Positions 17,166 through 26,200 of a stretch of DNA of 35,697 nucleotides are shown here, piece after piece. The DNA comes from an uncultured Clostridia bacterium. GTDB lineage: Bacteria; Bacillota; Clostridia; Oscillospirales; Ruminococcaceae. The stretch covers positions 1-35,697 of the forward strand of contig CAMWRN010000002.1 of the NCBI GenBank assembly GCA_947176675.1. The letters run 5' to 3'. Under the pieces are notes generated by a model. The model did not search any database. It worked only from the letters and a program-made list of their open reading frames with translations, and was not told the DNA's origin. How positions within the stretch are numbered: position 1 is the first letter of the stretch; each line of letters starts with the position of its first letter. The position numbers and the translations under genes are program-made.

Positions 17166-17695
17166 TGGGTAAGGAAATAACGAACGTAACTATAACTGAC
17201 AATACGGGTTTAGTCCGTGAGGCTTTAGCAAGAGCGACAAGACAAGCTCTTGCAGCAATAGGGACAACGGCAGAACGATATGTAAAAGAAAATATGACAT
17301 ACGACACTACACCTCCTAAGCCTCCTATTGATACGGGATTGTTAAGAAATTCTATGACTTATGTCGTTTCGGGAGAAGAGGCGCATATAAAAAATTATAA
17401 GGCTGATAAAGGCGACGAAAGCGGCGAATATTCTGGAACAGCTCCCGCAACGCCCAAAAACACCGTATACGTGGGAACAAATGTAGAATACGGCGTTTTT
17501 ATTGAGGAGGGAACGGGTATTCACGCCGCAGGAAACAAAGGCAGAAAAGACCCGTGGGTTTATACCGACGAAAAAACAGGCAAAAAACGTGTTACGGCAG
17601 GATATACAGCCCGTCATATGATACGCCGAGCTGTAACGGAGCATACGGACGAATATAGGGAGATTGTCAAGCAAACATTTAAGGCTAACGAGTAA
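17165..17695 (+). CDS. HK97 gp10-like protein
   Basis: PPIDTGLLRNSMTY...VYVGTNVEYGVFIEEGTG...GYTARHMIRRAV. Confidence 0.8.
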   Translation: MGKEITNVTITDNTGLVREALARATRQALAAIGTTAERYVKENMTYDTTPPKPPIDTGLLRNSMTYVVSGEEAHIKNYKADKGDESGEYSGTAPATPKNTVYVGTNVEYGVFIEEGTGIHAAGNKGRKDPWVYTDEKTGKKRVTAGYTARHMIRRAVTEHTDEYREIVKQTFKANE

Positions 17696-17700
17696 AATAA

Positions 17701-17732
17701 CCCCGCAATCGTTAAGACTGCGGGGATTTTTA
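17701..17732 (+). terminator. Rho-independent terminator
   Basis: CCCCGCA-atcgttaagac-TGCGGGG then ATTTTTAT. Confidence 0.8.
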
Positions 17733-17733
17733 T

Positions 17734-17774
17734 AGTAAAGTTTATTGAAGTGCAGTAGTTTTCCACCATAAAAT
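17734..17774 (+). promoter_or_regulatory. Putative late promoter, copy 2 (23-bp box plus -10)
   Basis: AGTAAAGTTTATTGAAGTGCAGT identical to 12117-12139; TAAAAT at 17769-17774 has the same offset as TATGCT in copy 1. Confidence 0.6.
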
Positions 17775-17811
17775 ATAGTTAATAGTTATAAATTAAGCGG
17801 AGGATTGCAAA

Positions 17812-18225
17812 GTGCAGAAAAAACGACTGTTAACAGATGATTATGTTGAAGCCGCTGAAAAAGTTCTTGCAAAAGGTGAACGAACATTGACTGTGCCTAT
17901 CAAGGACGGGGTGAGACTTTTTTCGCTTAATCAAAAAGAGATAAAATTTGTTAAGCAGGAAGAGGTGAGCCAAACAAAACTGGATAAAGCACCAATGCCA
18001 ACCCCAAATACTATGGATTATCTTTCTTTTGCAGGGTGCGGCTGTTCTCGCAAAACAAATTACAAAGAAAATTGCTATTTTTATGAGGCGGTAAGGGATA
18101 TGGGTGCAACAATACCAACTTGCAATTATTATGCAAAATTAGGATATTGCCCTTGTGAGGATTGCAACAAATACATAAGCAAATCGACCGTTTTTGAAAT
18201 GGTAAAAAATAAAGTTGCAAATTAA
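17812..18225 (+). CDS. Hypothetical Cys-rich (putative Zn-binding) cargo protein A
   Basis: FAGCGCSRKTNYKENCYFY...PTCNYYAKLGYCPCEDCNKY; GTG start after GGAGG. Confidence 0.6.
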   Translation: MQKKRLLTDDYVEAAEKVLAKGERTLTVPIKDGVRLFSLNQKEIKFVKQEEVSQTKLDKAPMPTPNTMDYLSFAGCGCSRKTNYKENCYFYEAVRDMGATIPTCNYYAKLGYCPCEDCNKYISKSTVFEMVKNKVAN

Positions 18226-18240
18226 GCGTGAGGAAATAAA

Positions 18241-18840
18241 ATGCAATTGCTATATACAGGATACTTAGGGGATTTGTACGTTACTGATACTGGCACGTTA
18301 ATTAAAAAACAGCATTGTTATTGTAACTATAAATACAAACCAGACAAGCTATGCGAAATATTTTACGAATGTGGAAACAGAGGCACAGATTATGACCGCC
18401 AATATCATACAGCTTTAAATTTTGTTGGCAAACCATTAGAAGATTTAAAACAAGAAATTAAAAGACGTGCGTTAATAAACGAAAAAATCAGAGAAAAACG
18501 GCAAAAACAAATTGACGATTGGAATTCCCAAGAAAATAAAATCAAGCAATTTTTAATAGGCATAGACAAAAAAGTATATGATTTTGAAACAGGGTTTAAC
18601 GTATATGTGCTTACTAATACCAAGCACACAAAGAAAGAGCAAATTGATTTTGTTAAAAATCATAAAAAGCTTTTTATAAACTTTGTTGTAAAAGAAATCA
18701 AAAAAATACGCAAAGGCAAATATTCGGATTTATTGCCATTTTGTTATATATCTGAAATAACAGTTAAAAACAACAACGAAATAGTTGTAACTTTTGAGAT
18801 AAAAGAAGAATTGCAAGAAAAATTGCAATTGTTAAATTAA
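18241..18840 (+). CDS. Hypothetical Lys-rich cargo protein B
   Basis: 199-aa ORF after GTGAGGAAATAAA; AT-rich relative to flanks. Confidence 0.6.
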   Translation: MQLLYTGYLGDLYVTDTGTLIKKQHCYCNYKYKPDKLCEIFYECGNRGTDYDRQYHTALNFVGKPLEDLKQEIKRRALINEKIREKRQKQIDDWNSQENKIKQFLIGIDKKVYDFETGFNVYVLTNTKHTKKEQIDFVKNHKKLFINFVVKEIKKIRKGKYSDLLPFCYISEITVKNNNEIVVTFEIKEELQEKLQLLN

Positions 18841-18848
18841 ATATTATC

Positions 18849-19068
18849 CTCGCTCTAAGCGTTGAGTGAGAAGAACCAAGCGTGGTTATTGTTGAGAAAT
18901 CAGCAGTAATCACGCTTTTGCTTTTATGTGGTGGCGGAATAGGTAGACGCAAGTGGTTCGGGCGTGAGAACCGTTCGGAGTGTGCGCACACGAAGAACAA
19001 AAGACGCTATGCAAGGTGCAAATCCTTGCCCGCATACAACGATAAAACCCGCTTATGCGGTTTTATAA
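18849..19068 (+). ncRNA. Structured noncoding region: two hairpins, tRNA-Leu-like element, terminator-like hairpin
   Basis: CTCGCTC/GAGTGAG (18849-18870); AAGCGTGGTTATT/AGTAATCACGCTT (18878-18917); tRNA-like 18925-19037; CCGC-TTAT-GCGG-TTTTAT near 19049-19066. Confidence 0.6.
18925..19037 (+). tRNA. tRNA-Leu-like element lacking a canonical anticodon arm
   Basis: Acceptor TATGTGG/CCGCATA; TG-GCGGAATAGGTAGACGC D-arm; T-arm GCAAGGTGCAAATCCTTGC; no standard 5+7+5 anticodon arm, no CCA. Confidence 0.4.
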
Positions 19069-19114
19069 ATCATTCTTAGGGTAGCTCCCGTAACAGCGAG
19101 AAAGGAATGTAATT

Positions 19115-19732
19115 ATGGCAGATTTTGAAAGCATTATTAAAAATCATTGCAGCGAAGACGGGGGTATTCCCGCCGAAGCTATTGCCAAACTGACAAAGGC
19201 TATCAGCACTACTGTTGGAAATGAGTTTGTTGAGAAAACCCGTTATAAGGCAAAACTGGAGGAAATCGAAACGCTCAAAACAGAAAAGCAGACCGCCGAA
19301 GACAGCGCAACAACCGCTGAAAGCTGGAAAAAAAAGTACGAAACACTTGAAGCAGAAACAAAGGCAAAGGAAACAAGGTCGGCAAAGGAAAAGGCGTACC
19401 GCTCTTTGCTTGAAGCCGCAAGCGTGGACGGTAAACATCACAATATGCTTGTCAAGGCGGCGAAAGAGGATATTGACGGCATTGAACTTGACAAGGACGG
19501 CAATATCAAGAACGCCGACAAACTGACAGAGAAAATTAAAACCGATTGGTCGGGCTTTATTGTCGGCGTAACCGAAATAGGGGCAAACACCCCTAATCCG
19601 CCTGCGAACAATGGCAGCAAAATGACGAAAGCCGATATTTATGCTAAGGACGATAACGGCAAGTATAAGCTTGACACAACAACACGGCAAAACGCTCTTG
19701 CCGAAATGTTGAGAAACGAAGGAGGAACTTAA
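19115..19732 (+). CDS. Phage scaffolding protein
   Basis: Charged coiled-coil protein directly before the capsid gene; VDGKHHNMLVKAA, GANTPNPPANNG. Confidence 0.7.
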   Translation: MADFESIIKNHCSEDGGIPAEAIAKLTKAISTTVGNEFVEKTRYKAKLEEIETLKTEKQTAEDSATTAESWKKKYETLEAETKAKETRSAKEKAYRSLLEAASVDGKHHNMLVKAAKEDIDGIELDKDGNIKNADKLTEKIKTDWSGFIVGVTEIGANTPNPPANNGSKMTKADIYAKDDNGKYKLDTTTRQNALAEMLRNEGGT

Positions 19733-19736
19733 TTTT

Positions 19737-20789
19737 ATGGCGGTAAAAGAAAACCTTACCATGACGAGTGATTTTACAATCAAAGCCCGTGAAGTGGACT
19801 TTGTAACCCGTTTTACGGACACTTGGGAAGCTCTACGCGAAATTATGGGCATTATGCGCCCTATTGAAAAAACACCCGGCACAACACTTACAAGTTACAC
19901 GGCAAGTGTTACATTGGAAAACGGCGACGTTCCCGAGGGCGAAGAAATTCCTTACAGCAAAGCAAAAGTTAAACCTGTTTCATACGCAGACCTTAAACTT
20001 AAAAAGTATGCTAAAGCTGTTACTATTGAAGATGTTGAAAAATTTGGAGCAACCGCAGCGGTGCAAAAAACGGACGAAGCGTTTTTGTTTGAGTTGCAGA
20101 GCGTTGTAATGGACAACTTTTACAGCTTTATTTTGACGGGCTCGCTCACAAAAACAGCTGTAAATCTCCAGTCGGCGATCGCCTCTGCTATCGGCTTGGC
20201 AAAGGACAAGTTTAAGAAAATGCACAAAAATTCGTCCGAAATAGTGGTAATTGTCAACACTTTGGATATTTACGACTATTTGGCTGCAGCGGGAATTACC
20301 ACACAAAATGCTTTTGGTATAGAATACCTTAAAAATTTTTTGGGCGCAGCCTCTATGATTATATCGTCCGAAATACCGCAAGGCAAAGTTATTGCAACTC
20401 CTGCCGGCAACATTGATTTGTATTACATTAACCCCGCACACAGCGATTTTAAACAGCTTGGACTTGATTACACAGTACAGGGCGAAACAAACCTCATAGG
20501 CTTCCACGCAAACGGCGACTATTCTCACGCGGTAGGCGAAAGCTTTGCGCTTATGGGTATGAAGCTGTGGGCTGAATATCTTGATGGTATCGCTGTTGTG
20601 TCTATACAAGGGGCAGGCGGCGAGGGCGGTGAAAACGATAACCTCGAAACGCAAGACCTCGAAGCTCCCGACCTTAGCGGTATGTCCAAAGACGAACTGC
20701 TTGCCTATGCGGCAGAAAACGGAGTAAAGGGCGTAAGCAATGCAGACAAGAAAGAAAATATAATCGCTGCTATCGAAGCGGCTATGTAA
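19737..20789 (+). CDS. Major capsid protein with C-terminal HeH/Rho-N-like extension
   Basis: Position after scaffold; TDTWEALREIMGIMRPIEKTPGTTLTSYTA...; C-terminal MSKDELLAYAAENGVKGVSNADKKENIIAAI. Confidence 0.75.
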   Translation: MAVKENLTMTSDFTIKAREVDFVTRFTDTWEALREIMGIMRPIEKTPGTTLTSYTASVTLENGDVPEGEEIPYSKAKVKPVSYADLKLKKYAKAVTIEDVEKFGATAAVQKTDEAFLFELQSVVMDNFYSFILTGSLTKTAVNLQSAIASAIGLAKDKFKKMHKNSSEIVVIVNTLDIYDYLAAAGITTQNAFGIEYLKNFLGAASMIISSEIPQGKVIATPAGNIDLYYINPAHSDFKQLGLDYTVQGETNLIGFHANGDYSHAVGESFALMGMKLWAEYLDGIAVVSIQGAGGEGGENDNLETQDLEAPDLSGMSKDELLAYAAENGVKGVSNADKKENIIAAIEAAM

Positions 20790-20805
20790 AGAAAGGCGGC
20801 GCAGT

Positions 20806-21231
20806 ATGATTGACGAAATCTGCACGGAGCTGAAAAACTGGTTTGTTACCGACGGCGACAAACATTTTGGCACGTTTACAATTTCAGACGGTCGGATTGC
20901 GCCGTCTGACTTTTTACAGCAAGGGCAGTATTACCGCGTTATCGGGTCGGTGTTTAATGACGGTGTACATAGATACGGCGACGATACTGATATACTGACT
21001 CCCGAAATCTTTAAAGGTGCAGTATGGGCTATGCGTGTACCGTATGCGGTTGTGCAGTTGTCGGTTGAGGTTGATAACTGGGTTAAAAATTACGGTGAAA
21101 TACTGGCAAGCCCGTACACGTCCGAAAGCTTTGCGGGGTATTCTTACAGCAAGGCTACAAATGCGAGCGGCGGTTCGGTGACGTGGCAAGACGTTTTTCG
21201 TTCCCGCCTTAACAAATGGAGGAAAATATGA
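20806..21231 (+). CDS. Head-tail connector-like protein
   Basis: Position after capsid; 141 aa. Confidence 0.5.
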   Translation: MIDEICTELKNWFVTDGDKHFGTFTISDGRIAPSDFLQQGQYYRVIGSVFNDGVHRYGDDTDILTPEIFKGAVWAMRVPYAVVQLSVEVDNWVKNYGEILASPYTSESFAGYSYSKATNASGGSVTWQDVFRSRLNKWRKI

Positions 21232-21602
21232 GTTTACTTGATAAAACAATGGAAGATTGTGTAATGCTTGATAAAACTACAGTCCCCGACATTTACGGCA
21301 GCGGTATAATCATCACGTACAAAGAGGGCGCGTCGTTTACGGCTAACGTTGTTTTTGACAGTTCTACGCAAGGTAAAATAGCCGCCGTACAAGGAGTTAA
21401 AAACCTTTATACGGTCATTACCAAAAAAACGATCGCTTTTGCGTACCACGACGTTTTTAAACGGTTAAGCGACGGCAAAATTTTCCGCATAACTTCCGAC
21501 GGTAACGATAATAAAACACCTCCGAGCGCAGGGCTTGATATGCGGGCGACGTCGGCGGAAGAATGGCAGTTGCCTAACACAATGGAGGTAAACGATGGCT
21601 GA
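21228..21602 (+). CDS. Head closure-like protein
   Basis: Position; ATG at 21228. Confidence 0.5.
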   Translation: MSLLDKTMEDCVMLDKTTVPDIYGSGIIITYKEGASFTANVVFDSSTQGKIAAVQGVKNLYTVITKKTIAFAYHDVFKRLSDGKIFRITSDGNDNKTPPSAGLDMRATSAEEWQLPNTMEVNDG

Positions 21603-21975
21603 TAAATTTGCGGCTATTCAAGACTTTTGGAGTTCTTTCGGCGTTCCCGCTTATGACGAATATTCCGTACCAACGGGCGACAATGCGCCCAAATTCCCAT
21701 ATATCACATATAGCCTGTCTTATGACACATTTGACCACCCTGTTTCAATGGTAGTCAATGTGTGGACACGCTCAACCTCTTGGGGTTCTGCCCTGAGAAA
21801 ATTTGCGGAGATAGAAAAGACTATCAGTGCAGGAAAGTACATCGAATGTGACGGCGGAGCGATACTCATACGCTTTGGCTCACCGATTATGAACAGGCTC
21901 GGCGACGACAATGACGATCTTATCCGTCGTTTGCTTATCAATATTACGGCGGAATACATTATTTCAAAATATTAA
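21595..21975 (+). CDS. Minor capsid / tail completion-like protein
   Basis: AKFPYITYSLSYDTFDHPVSMVVNVWTRSTSW-type sequence; position before tail tube. Confidence 0.55.
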   Translation: MADKFAAIQDFWSSFGVPAYDEYSVPTGDNAPKFPYITYSLSYDTFDHPVSMVVNVWTRSTSWGSALRKFAEIEKTISAGKYIECDGGAILIRFGSPIMNRLGDDNDDLIRRLLINITAEYIISKY

Positions 21976-21988
21976 GGAGGATTTTTAA

Positions 21989-22654
21989 GTGAAATTCAAT
22001 CAGATACCCATAAACACTTTCGAGACAATGCAGCTTAATGCGGGAATTTTTGTCAAAAATTTTGATCCCGCAACAGGTGAGTTCAAAAAAGAGGATATAA
22101 TGGGCGCAACGAGCGGCGGTGCAAATTTTTCCGCAGTACCGACCTTTTCTGACCGCGGCGAGGGTATAGACAACTGTCCCAAAAACACAATGGAGCTTAT
22201 GAACCTTGACAATTGGGAAATTAAAATGTCGGGTACATACAAAACGCTCTCAAAAAGCAACATTATTCAAGGTCTTGGTTCTGCCGATATCGACCCCGAC
22301 GACGAAACTCACATCATACCCCGCCGTACTCTCAAACAGGAAGATTTTTACGATATGTGGTGGGTCGGCGACTACGCAGGAAACGGCTTTATGGCTATAC
22401 ATATGTACAATCTGCTTAATACTAACGGATTTTCGTTCCAGTCCACCGACAACAGTACAGGCTCTTTCCCATTTGAGTATACGTGTCACTTTTCGCAAAA
22501 GGACGTTGACAAGCTACCTTTTGATATTTATGTTTCAGAGGGTACGACAACACCTCCTGATGAAAGCGGCAGCGAAACAGAACAGCAGTCCAACGCCGAA
22601 GCGGCTACCTTTAAAGCAACACGCTCCAAACTGAATACAACAACGGAGGAATAA
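21989..22654 (+). CDS. Major tail (tube) protein
   Basis: Position before tail chaperones; FEYTCHFSQKDVDKLPFDIYV; GTG start. Confidence 0.7.
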   Translation: MKFNQIPINTFETMQLNAGIFVKNFDPATGEFKKEDIMGATSGGANFSAVPTFSDRGEGIDNCPKNTMELMNLDNWEIKMSGTYKTLSKSNIIQGLGSADIDPDDETHIIPRRTLKQEDFYDMWWVGDYAGNGFMAIHMYNLLNTNGFSFQSTDNSTGSFPFEYTCHFSQKDVDKLPFDIYVSEGTTTPPDESGSETEQQSNAEAATFKATRSKLNTTTEE

Positions 22655-22657
22655 GGT

Positions 22658-23017
22658 ATGAAAAAAATTTCTGAATACAAAAATGAAGAGGCTCTCGACC
22701 TGCTTGCGGATATAATCGAACCTGCGGCGGCGATTTTTTCCGACAAAAATATTGCCGAACTTATGCGCGGTAAAAAGAAAATGGCGGCTGTTTCGGCGGC
22801 GATAAAGAGCCACAAGCAGGAAGTTATCAAAATACTGGCACGTCTCAACGATACCCCTGTTGAGGAATATCAGTGCAACATTTTTTCACTGCCGACGGCA
22901 TTGCTTGAAATTCTCAACGATGAGGGACTTCTTGGTTTTTTTACCGCGTCGGTTCGGAAGAATACCAAAACATCTGGTGGCAATCCTACGGAGAATACAG
23001 AGGAAAGCGAGAAATAA
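22658..23017 (+). CDS. Tail assembly chaperone (gpG-like), zero-frame product
   Basis: Position between tube and tape measure; helical protein. Confidence 0.75.
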   Translation: MKKISEYKNEEALDLLADIIEPAAAIFSDKNIAELMRGKKKMAAVSAAIKSHKQEVIKILARLNDTPVEEYQCNIFSLPTALLEILNDEGLLGFFTASVRKNTKTSGGNPTENTEESEK

Positions 23018-23253
23018 AGCCGTTTTTACGGTATGTCGACGCACGGTTTGAAGCTTTTAGGCGCGACGAATTATACAGAATGTATATCACTGACACTCTC
23101 TATTATCAAAACCGGCTTACCGTGCGCTATACCGACATTATAAACGGCACAATCCCCAAAAAGGACGATAGAACAGGTGATGAAATAGCAGAAGATATTA
23201 TTGCAAAGTTTGGATTGAAAGAGATAGGGGGTGAGAACGTTGGACTTGCTTGA
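22658..23253 (+). CDS. Tail assembly chaperone fusion (gpGT-like) via -1 frameshift
   Basis: GGT TTT TTT ACC slip at 22936-22942. The -1 frame then reads YRVGSEEYQNIWWQSYGEYRGKREIKPFLRYVDARFEAFRRDELYRMYITDTLYYQNRLTV...GLA* with stop at 23251-23253. Confidence 0.8.
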
Positions 23254-26200
23254 TTTGTTTGCAAAAATTACGCTTGATACAAGCGGGTATGAAAAAGGAC
23301 TTGACAAAGTAGAGAGCGGAGCGAGTTCAATTATTCAAAGCTCCGATAACATTGTTAATTCCTTTGAAACTCAACAAAACCGCTTAAATTTTCTTGCGGT
23401 TGCTTATGATGAAGCGGTAGAAAATGTCAGCAAAATTGCCGCTGCGTTTAATGCTTCCGCTGACGAAAGTGGATTAGCTTCTCAAAGCACACAAGAACTT
23501 GCGGCAGCATTGGATAAAGCCGAAAAATCAGTTGAAACAGCGGCGGCTAATTTGGCGGCGTTTGAAAAAAGGCTTGATGATGAGGCTAAAACCGCACAAG
23601 AAGCTGGAAATGCACACGGTAATGACCTTAATCCCAAAATCAAAGAAACGGGCAACGAAGCCGAAAAGTCAGGCGATAAAGTTTCAAGCTTTGGCAAAAA
23701 ACTTGAAGCTGTTGCAAGTGCAGCAAAAATAGGTGTATCAGCGGTTTCCGCTGTTGCTACTGCTGTAGCTGCCACAGGGGCGGCTATGGTAAAAGTGACG
23801 TCCGATACGGCGGCTTATGCTGATAATATCGACAAAGCAAGCCAGAAGCTGGGCGTATCTGCCGAGTTTTATCAAGAGTGGGAGGCTGTATTACAGCATA
23901 GCGGTACATCAATGAGCAGTATGACCGCGACTTTTAAAACTCTTGCCAATGCGGCGCAGGATATGTCCGCAGACCAACAGGCGGCGTTCGAAAAGCTTGG
24001 AATATCCATAGAAAGCGTTGCAAGCCTGTCAACGGAGGAATTGTTTACACAAGTTATAAGCGGCTTACAACAAATGGAGGAAGGCACAGAAAGAACAGCT
24101 ATCGCAACCGATTTACTTGGACGCGGTGCAATGGAAATGGGTGCTTTGCTCAACACTTCCGCAGAAGATACTCAAAAAATGATCGACACCGTCCACGATT
24201 TGGGCGGTGTCATGAGTGACGAGGCTATAAAAGCGGGGGCGGCTTTTCAAGATAGTTTACAAGATTTGCAGACATCTTTAAGCGGTCTCAAAAACAACCT
24301 TGCCGCCGAATTTTTGCCGTCAATGGTAGAAGTTATGGACGGCTTAGCCGCTGTTTTTAGCGGCGATAACAGCGGCATAGAAAAAGCAAAAGAGGGCATA
24401 CAGAATTTTATTGACGAATTAAGCGAGCAGTTGCCAAAAGTAGCGGATTTCGGCGGAGAGGTAATTTCTGCATTATTGGAGGGTATAAGCGACAATTTAA
24501 CCGATATTACGGGCGTAGCTGTTGACATAATCGGTGAGCTTGTAACGGAACTCATTTCTCTTGCCCCAACCCTTGTGGATAGTGCGGTAGAGATAATCGA
24601 TCAGCTTTTTGGATTTTTGCAAGAAAACGCATATGTTATTGCAGACGGAGCTGTATCTATTATAACCTCTCTTGTAAACGGCATATCAGACTTATTGCCT
24701 GACCTTATCCCCGCAACTGTAGACATAGTTATGCAAATCGTAAAAGGCATTACAGACAACGCGGGGGAACTTGTTGCGGCGGCATTGCAGCTTATATTTT
24801 CCTTAGGCGCGGGATTAATTGACGCAATACCCACATTGCTTGAAGCCATAGTAAAAATACCGCAGTCGATTGCTGACAGTTTAATACATTATGATTGGGG
24901 ATCTGTTGCAAAGCAGACAATGACAAATATTGCAAATGCACTTGATAACGCGCAAAAACACGTCCAAATTGCTCTTGATAATATTTTTACAGGTGGAGAA
25001 GTATACGGCGGCGAAATCGCAAACGTTGATAGCACACCGTTTATTGAAAATATGCGAGATGGCATTGACGAAATTGCAAATGCTGTTGAAACGGGCAGTC
25101 AATGGCTTGCTGAACAATACGATATGGGTAAAGACGTTATCGAAGAAGCGCAGCAAGAACTTGTTAATGCCGAGCATAATGGCGCAAAACTTGCCGCCGC
25201 AGGAATGGCAGCATATTACGCCGCACAAGCAAAAGCCGCAAGCAAAGGCGGCAACGATGTATCGGGTGCAATAGGTGCAAGCGGCGATGAAATCGCCGAA
25301 ACTACCAAAAAAACAGGTGAAAAGCAAAAATCCGTACTCTTGCAGAATATGGAGGCTCTCGAACGGCTGTACAAGCAGCGTGAAATTACAGAGGATACAT
25401 ACCAAAAGCGGCGTTTGGAGTATTTGGAAAAGCACAGGGATACAGAAAGCGACGAATGGACGAAATATTACGACCAAGTACAAACGTACTATGAAAAGCT
25501 CGTGGACACCGAACAGAAAGCCGCTGAAAAGGCTGCACAGGAACGGGAAAAGAATTTCAGTACTATTCTTGACGCGTACAATAAGCAAGTTGAACAGCTT
25601 CAAAACAAAATCGGCACATTTGCCGACAAGTTGACGGGAGCATATAAGGACTTTTACACCTTTGAGACCGACGACGAGGGCAATATCACAAGCGCATATG
25701 CAACCGACAAAATGACACAGGCGGGCAAGAATTTAGAGGAATACTATAACCAGCTTCTTAAATTTTCCGAGCGCGGAATAGGCGGCGATATGATAAGCCA
25801 GCTTGCGGATTTCTCGCAGGAAGAGGGGCTTGCTACCCTTGAATATTGGAACAGTCTTACAGACCAAGAAATCAAGAATTTGCAAGATCATTATGACAAA
25901 GTGGTAAATCTGTCAAACAAGGTGAGCGAGCTTCTCCATAAGGGTGAAGCTGAAAGCACGGCGGAGGCATTTGCCAATGAAATAGCGGGCGCGGTGGAAA
26001 ACGACGAACAGTTTAAGGCGATAGGCGAATTGATGTTAAGCGGCATTATCGGCGGACTTAACAACGGTGCGTTTGATATTACCGAAGCTGCAAGTAGGAT
26101 TTCTGCGGCGTTTACCGATTATTTCAGCGGCGGTACCGTTCCGAATTACGGTACTGCAAATCAGAATTACATTACCTATTCGCCAATAACGACAACAGCT

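Noticed and set aside
18882-19079. 65-aa + strand ORF
   Set aside because: Lies across the structured RNA and terminator; no RBS support and explained by the RNA fold.
19980-20873. 297-aa minus-strand ORF
   Set aside because: Antisense shadow of the capsid gene; Cys/Phe/His-rich composition typical of non-coding translation.
24881-25603. 240-aa minus-strand ORF
   Set aside because: Antisense to the tape measure gene; no RBS or domain signature.
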